NCBI GenBank assembly: GCA_040217695.1 | Contig: JBEHWO010000265.1 | Location: 1 to 9,706, forward strand | DNA from: CALARM01 sp040217695 | Lineage (GTDB): Bacteria; Vulcanimicrobiota; SpSt-956; JAKJGF01 | DNA: 9,706 nucleotides | Reading direction: 5' to 3' | Part shown: positions 7,485 to 9,706 of the stretch, one piece after another | Numbering within the stretch: the first letter of the stretch is position 1 | How the letters are laid out: each line of letters starts with the position of its first letter | Translations under genes and position numbers: made by a program | Notes under the pieces: model-generated | What the model was told of the DNA's origin: nothing | Databases searched by the model: none | Seen by the model: only the letters and a program-made list of their open reading frames with translations

Positions 7485-8575
7485 TATATCCACTTCCTGA
7501 ATCTAAAATTAATTAACATAATAATAGATATGAAAATCATAATACACCATATGCCGGGATATCCCCAGTGCCATTTGAGTTCAGGCATAAATTCGAAATT
7601 CATGCCGTAAATACCTGCCAGGAACGTAAGAGGGATAAATATTGTAGACATTATGGTGAGAACCTTCATTATTTCGTTCATTTTATTGCTGATACTTGAA
7701 AGATATATGTCCAGCATGCCAGAAACTATATCACGGAATGTTTCTATTGTGTCTATTACCTGAATTGTATGATCGTAAATATCTCTGAAATATATACCGG
7801 TAGAATCCTGAATAAGCGAGGAATCTCCTCTTACAAGGGTATTTATTACTTCTCTTAAAGACCATACGGACTTACGCAGGAATATAAGTTTTCTTTTTAA
7901 TTTATGAATAATCTGAAGTGTTTCTTTTGTAGGATTGGCAATCAATTCATCTTCCAGATCTTCTATTTTATCTCCTATTTTTTCCAGTATGAAAAAATAG
8001 TTGTCAACTATTGCATCCATCAGACCATAGGCAAGATAATCGCTTCCCATTTTTCTTATCTTTCCTTTGTCAGTTCTTATTCTGTCTCTGAGAGGATCGA
8101 AAATATCTCCTTTTATACCTTCCTGAAAAGATATGACAAAATTTTTGCCCAGTACCAGGCTCATCTGTTCTATAACTATATCTTCAAGACTGTCATCATA
8201 GGTAATCATTTTTAATACTATATAAAGATAATCATGCAGATCTTCTATCTTTGGTCTCTGATCTGTATTGACAATATCTTCCAGTATAAGAGGATGGAAC
8301 TGGAAGTAATCTCCGAGTTTCTGTATGGTATGTACATCCTGAAGGCCTTCTATATTAACCCATGTTATAGAAGGTTTATCTTTAAAAGGGAAGCAATCTT
8401 CAACTGTTTTTGTTTCTTTTTCGTTACAGGACAGCTCATCATAATCCATTATATTTATTTGTATTGCTTCGGCTTTTTTTTCTCCTATATAAACAAGAGA
8501 GCCGGGGGAGAGTCCGGCTTTTTTTGATCTTTTCTTTACCAGTCGCGCTCCCTTTCTTTTGTTTGACCGTGACAC
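7484..8575 (-). CDS. corA: CorA magnesium/cobalt transport channel
   Basis: A 363-aa CorA-type divalent cation channel, which works as a pentamer in the inner membrane. Nearly the whole length resembles Thermotoga CorA: GLSPGSLVYIG near the start, PFKDKPSITWVNIEGLQDV, FHPLILEDIVNTDQRPKIE, the long stalk helix (LEKIGDKIEDLEDELIANP onward), FRDIYDHTIQVIDTIETFRDIVSGMLDIYLSSISNKMNE, then TM1 and the signature YGMNF (GMN at about 324-326), the MPEL loop and TM2 (about 342-358), ending in a basic tail. The GTG at 8575 is chosen because AAGGGAGG (8584-8591) is 8 bases upstream; the frame extends to an ATG at 8614, but that lies inside the hairpin and would bury the ribosome site. It follows the RRM gene by 84 bases. 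A weak promoter match (CTGACA-15-CATAAT, 8628-8654) may serve it. Confidence 0.96.
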   Translation of the reverse strand: MSRSNKRKGARLVKKRSKKAGLSPGSLVYIGEKKAEAIQINIMDYDELSCNEKETKTVEDCFPFKDKPSITWVNIEGLQDVHTIQKLGDYFQFHPLILEDIVNTDQRPKIEDLHDYLYIVLKMITYDDSLEDIVIEQMSLVLGKNFVISFQEGIKGDIFDPLRDRIRTDKGKIRKMGSDYLAYGLMDAIVDNYFFILEKIGDKIEDLEDELIANPTKETLQIIHKLKRKLIFLRKSVWSLREVINTLVRGDSSLIQDSTGIYFRDIYDHTIQVIDTIETFRDIVSGMLDIYLSSISNKMNEIMKVLTIMSTIFIPLTFLAGIYGMNFEFMPELKWHWGYPGIWCIMIFISIIMLINFRFRKWI

Positions 8576-8583
8576 AGGCAAAA

Positions 8584-8591
8584 CCTCCCTT
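8584..8591 (-). promoter_or_regulatory. Ribosome binding site deciding the GTG start of corA
   Basis: AAGGGAGG on the minus strand ends 8 bases before GTG (8573-8575). It lies three bases beyond the foot of the 15-bp hairpin, so it is exposed if the hairpin forms. Confidence 0.75.
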
Positions 8592-8594
8592 ATA

Positions 8595-8632
8595 ATAATT
8601 AAAGATGAGCCCAAAGACTCATCTTTAATTAT
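8595..8632 (-). terminator. Perfect 15-bp stem-loop between the RRM gene and corA
   Basis: Arms at 8595-8609 and 8618-8632 are fully complementary around an 8-base loop (CCCAAAGA on the plus strand). It follows the RRM stop by 28 bases, as a terminator would. The lower stem is AU-rich but the tail after it (UAUAAGGG) is not a U-tract, so termination may be partial and corA may receive read-through. It could equally be an mRNA-processing or stability element. Confidence 0.6.
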
Positions 8633-8659
8633 GTTATCCGAAAAGAATTGTCAGACAGA

Positions 8660-9007
8660 TTAATATCTTCTTTTGCCGCCGCCGTAGCCGCCGCCTTCTC
8701 TTCTGCCGCCGCCGTAGCCGCCGCCGCCTTCTCTTCTGCCGCCGCCGCCTCTGCTGGTGTCTCTGTCTCTGGCTTCACTGACTTTAAGCTGTCTTCCGTC
8801 AAGCTCGTATCCGTTCAATTTATCGATTAATTCTTTTGCATCTTTTTCTTCTGCCATTTCTACAAAACCAAAACCTTTTGAACGTCCGCTTTCATGATCT
8901 TTTATTATATTTACTGTCTGAACAGAACCGTACTGTTCACACACTTCCTGAAGGGATTCCTCATCGGTATCGTAAGAAAGGTTTCCCACATAAACTTTAG
9001 CTGCCAT
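8660..9007 (-). CDS. Glycine-rich RRM RNA-binding protein
   Basis: A 115-aa single-RRM protein of the bacterial/cyanobacterial Rbp type. RNP2 is VYVGNL (residues 5-10) and RNP1 is KGFGFVEM (44-51), with the aromatic residues that stack on RNA bases (Tyr6, Phe46, Phe48). Residues 1-83 form the RRM. The tail (about 86-115) is an RGG/RREGGG-Y repeat ending GGGKRRY, a flexible RNA-binding region. In cyanobacteria such proteins rise in the cold and act on mRNA; a similar role is inferred. The tail is encoded by near-identical DNA repeats at 8675-8704 and 8705-8737, rich in GCC/GGC and far more GC-rich than the surroundings. AAGGAGG (9016-9022) is 8 bases before the ATG. It has its own promoter and a leader of about 135 bases that can hide the ribosome site. 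Confidence 0.96.
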   Translation of the reverse strand: MAAKVYVGNLSYDTDEESLQEVCEQYGSVQTVNIIKDHESGRSKGFGFVEMAEEKDAKELIDKLNGYELDGRQLKVSEARDRDTSRGGGGRREGGGGYGGGRREGGGYGGGKRRY

Positions 9008-9010
9008 AAT

Positions 9011-9107
9011 AGCTTCCTCCTTGAGTGATGAATAATTTTCTGGTAACTACCAGGTCGCTTCACTTCGAATTTCTTGTAGCCACGAAGTGCAGACAAAAGA
9101 AGAAGCT
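9011..9107 (-). promoter_or_regulatory. Structured 5' leader with anti-Shine-Dalgarno pairing (RRM gene)
   Basis: In the RNA (minus strand) AGCUUCUUCUUU (9096-9107) can pair with AAGGAGGAAGCU (9011-9022), the Shine-Dalgarno region, over 12 bp with two G-U pairs. Two hairpins fit between: GCACUUCG/CGAAGUG (arms 9061-9067 and 9083-9089) and CUGGU/ACCAG (9040-9053). The whole forms a closed multi-branch structure that would block translation. This fits a temperature- or factor-dependent switch, as expected for a cold-shock-like gene. It was found by eye, without an energy calculation. Confidence 0.5.
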
Positions 9108-9147
9108 TCGGGCAACCAGATATTCTGATCAATGAACAACAAATTAA

Positions 9148-9176
9148 ATTATACCATATTAAAAATAAACTATCCA
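9148..9176 (-). promoter_or_regulatory. Promoter of the RRM gene
   Basis: On the minus strand TGGATA (9171-9176, 4 of 6) and a perfect TATAAT (9148-9153) are 17 bases apart. Transcription would start near 9141, leaving a leader of about 135 bases before the ATG at 9007. Confidence 0.65.
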
Positions 9177-9220
9177 TATGAAAATAAAATAATTTTTTTA
9201 TTTTTTAGAAAATTACATCT

Positions 9221-9297
9221 GTGAGTGGTGAGTGGTGAGTCGTGAGAAGTGAGTGGTGGGTCGTGAGAAGTGAAAAGTGAAACCACGCGTCACGCGT
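9221..9297 (+). repeat. Eleven in-phase heptamers switching from GTGANNN to CACGCGT
   Basis: Units: GTGAGTG, GTGAGTG, GTGAGTC, GTGAGAA, GTGAGTG, GTGGGTC, GTGAGAA, GTGAAAA, GTGAAAC, then CACGCGT twice. The 7-base phase never slips over 77 bases though the last three bases of each unit vary. It joins the two heptamer classes seen elsewhere in the window in one array. It lies 45 bases upstream of the RRM promoter. Confidence 0.85.
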
Positions 9298-9340
9298 CAC
9301 GTTTATAACGCGTTACGTCTTATGTATCGGTCATCACTAA

Positions 9341-9482
9341 GTACCACACCAGGTAAAAGAGTATCCAAAAAATTACGTATCATGTGCTTATATAAAGTTT
9401 CTGCTCCTGTAACGCGTAACGCGTAACGCGTTACGCGTCACGATATATAAGATTTTGGTTACTAATTTATCTGTTACGGTAC
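9341..9482. mobile_element. MITE-like element with central heptamer array, first of a tandem pair
   Basis: The ends are imperfect inverted repeats: GTACCACACCAGGTAAA on the left and, read inward from the right, GTACCGTAACAGATAAA (13 of 17 match), flanked by TAA at 9338-9340 and 9483-9485. The centre (9409-9443) is GTAACGC three times, GTTACGC, GTCACGA, preceded by CTCCT and followed by ACGATAT. No coding sequence fits. TAA flanks suggest a 3-base target duplication. Confidence 0.5.
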
Positions 9483-9485
9483 TAA

Positions 9486-9606
9486 GGGACTGTAAGAAAA
9501 TAACCCTGGCAAATTGTTAGAACGGTTATCATCCTCGCGTCACGCGTTACGCGTTACGCGTGACGATATAGACGTAAATATGATTGGGTTATTTCTTGAC
9601 AACCCC
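9486..9606. mobile_element. MITE-like element with central heptamer array, second of a tandem pair
   Basis: Left end GGGACTGTAAGAAAATAACC and right end, read inward, GGGGTTGTCAAGAAATAACC are imperfect inverted repeats. TAA flanks both sides (9483-9485, shared with the preceding element, and 9607-9609). The centre (about 9532-9565) is TCCTCGCG, four ACGCGTN units, then ACGAT. The right 78 bases, including the flanking TAA, recur inverted at 4381-4458. Its ends resemble the IS-like end at position 137 (GAGCGTGTCGGAAAATAAT). The right flank provides the stop codon of the gene beyond. Confidence 0.6.
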
Positions 9607-9706
9607 TAACAGACAGAATCAATATATTCTATGATAAAATCAGCCATTTTATCTACAACCCATGTAAAATGTTCTTCTTTTATGGAGGAAGGATTACAGT
9701 CGGGAA
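9606..9706 (-). CDS. C-terminus of an unidentified protein (partial)
   Basis: A frame enters from the right edge and ends at TAG (9606-9608), giving 33 residues that include PSSIKEEHFTWVVDKMADF and end IIEYIDSVC. It looks like a helical C-terminus of a soluble protein. I do not recognise the family. The stop codon is made by the TAA flank plus the first base of the adjacent MITE-like element, so the native end may have been altered by the insertion. Confidence 0.5.
   Translation of the reverse strand, partial: PDCNPSSIKEEHFTWVVDKMADFIIEYIDSVC

Noticed and set aside
8576..8614. Longer corA start at the ATG at 8614
   Set aside because: It begins inside the 15-bp hairpin and would place the strong AAGGGAGG site within the coding region; GTG 8575 fits that site and the known N-terminus of the family.
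8648..8830. Plus-strand alanine-rich frame
   Set aside because: It is the antisense of the GGC/GCC repeats that encode the RGG tail of the RRM protein and has no start signals.
8911..9177. Minus-strand 88-codon frame overlapping the RRM gene start
   Set aside because: It runs through the RRM promoter, leader and coding region in another frame, with no family likeness.
9409..9606. CRISPR-like array, because heptamer blocks alternate with about 90-base unique stretches
   Set aside because: The repeats are short tandem heptamers of varying number, spacers are far too long and unequal, and no cas genes are present.

Overview
The window is AT-rich bacterial DNA with GTG and TTG starts beside good AGGAGG-type ribosome sites and heavy use of AGA and ATA codons. 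No rRNA, tRNA or taxonomic marker is present, so the host cannot be named. The CorA protein closely resembles the Thermotoga-type CorA, and the abundance of heptanucleotide repeats recalls repeat-rich uncultured or cyanobacterial genomes. Both remarks are inference.

Almost every gene lies on the minus strand. Reading in that direction from the right edge there is: the C-terminus of an unrecognised gene (9606-9706); a 600-bp non-coding stretch packed with repeats and two MITE-like elements; a glycine-rich RRM RNA-binding protein with a long, structured leader (8660-9007); a CorA Mg2+/Co2+ channel (7484-8575); a promoter, a 22-codon small ORF (7130-7198) and a B12-binding-type radical SAM protein (5790-7106); a family-4 glycosyltransferase (4541-5623); a lone plus-strand gene for a 104-aa helical protein (3996-4310) between repeats; then an apparent operon of TPR membrane protein (2997-3842), CPBP intramembrane protease (1953-2948), secreted NPCBM-domain protein (1046-1927) and a membrane-anchored alpha/alpha-toroid-like protein (95-958). 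The last is cut at its 3' end by what looks like the left end of an IS5-type insertion sequence running off the window (1-137).

The four-gene operon combines membrane and exported proteins with a carbohydrate-binding domain and a glycosidase-like fold. With the neighbouring glycosyltransferase it suggests cell-surface or exopolysaccharide work. The corA and RRM genes look like housekeeping or stress functions.

The most unusual content is between genes. Many gaps hold phase-locked heptamer arrays, either (ACGCGTN)n, in which a palindromic hexamer is separated by one variable base, or (GTGANNN)n. Several ACGCGTN arrays have directional flanks (CCTC-type on one side, ACGAT on the other). Two sit in the middle of small tandem elements that have imperfect terminal inverted repeats and share TAA target duplications (9338-9609). 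One of these has ends resembling the IS end at 137. A 78-bp half of that element recurs inverted at 4381-4458, with four of its five differences at the variable base of the heptamers. A second notable item is the RRM leader, where an upstream segment can pair over 12 bp with the Shine-Dalgarno region. A third is the 22-aa ORF, with its own promoter and ribosome site, just ahead of the radical SAM gene.
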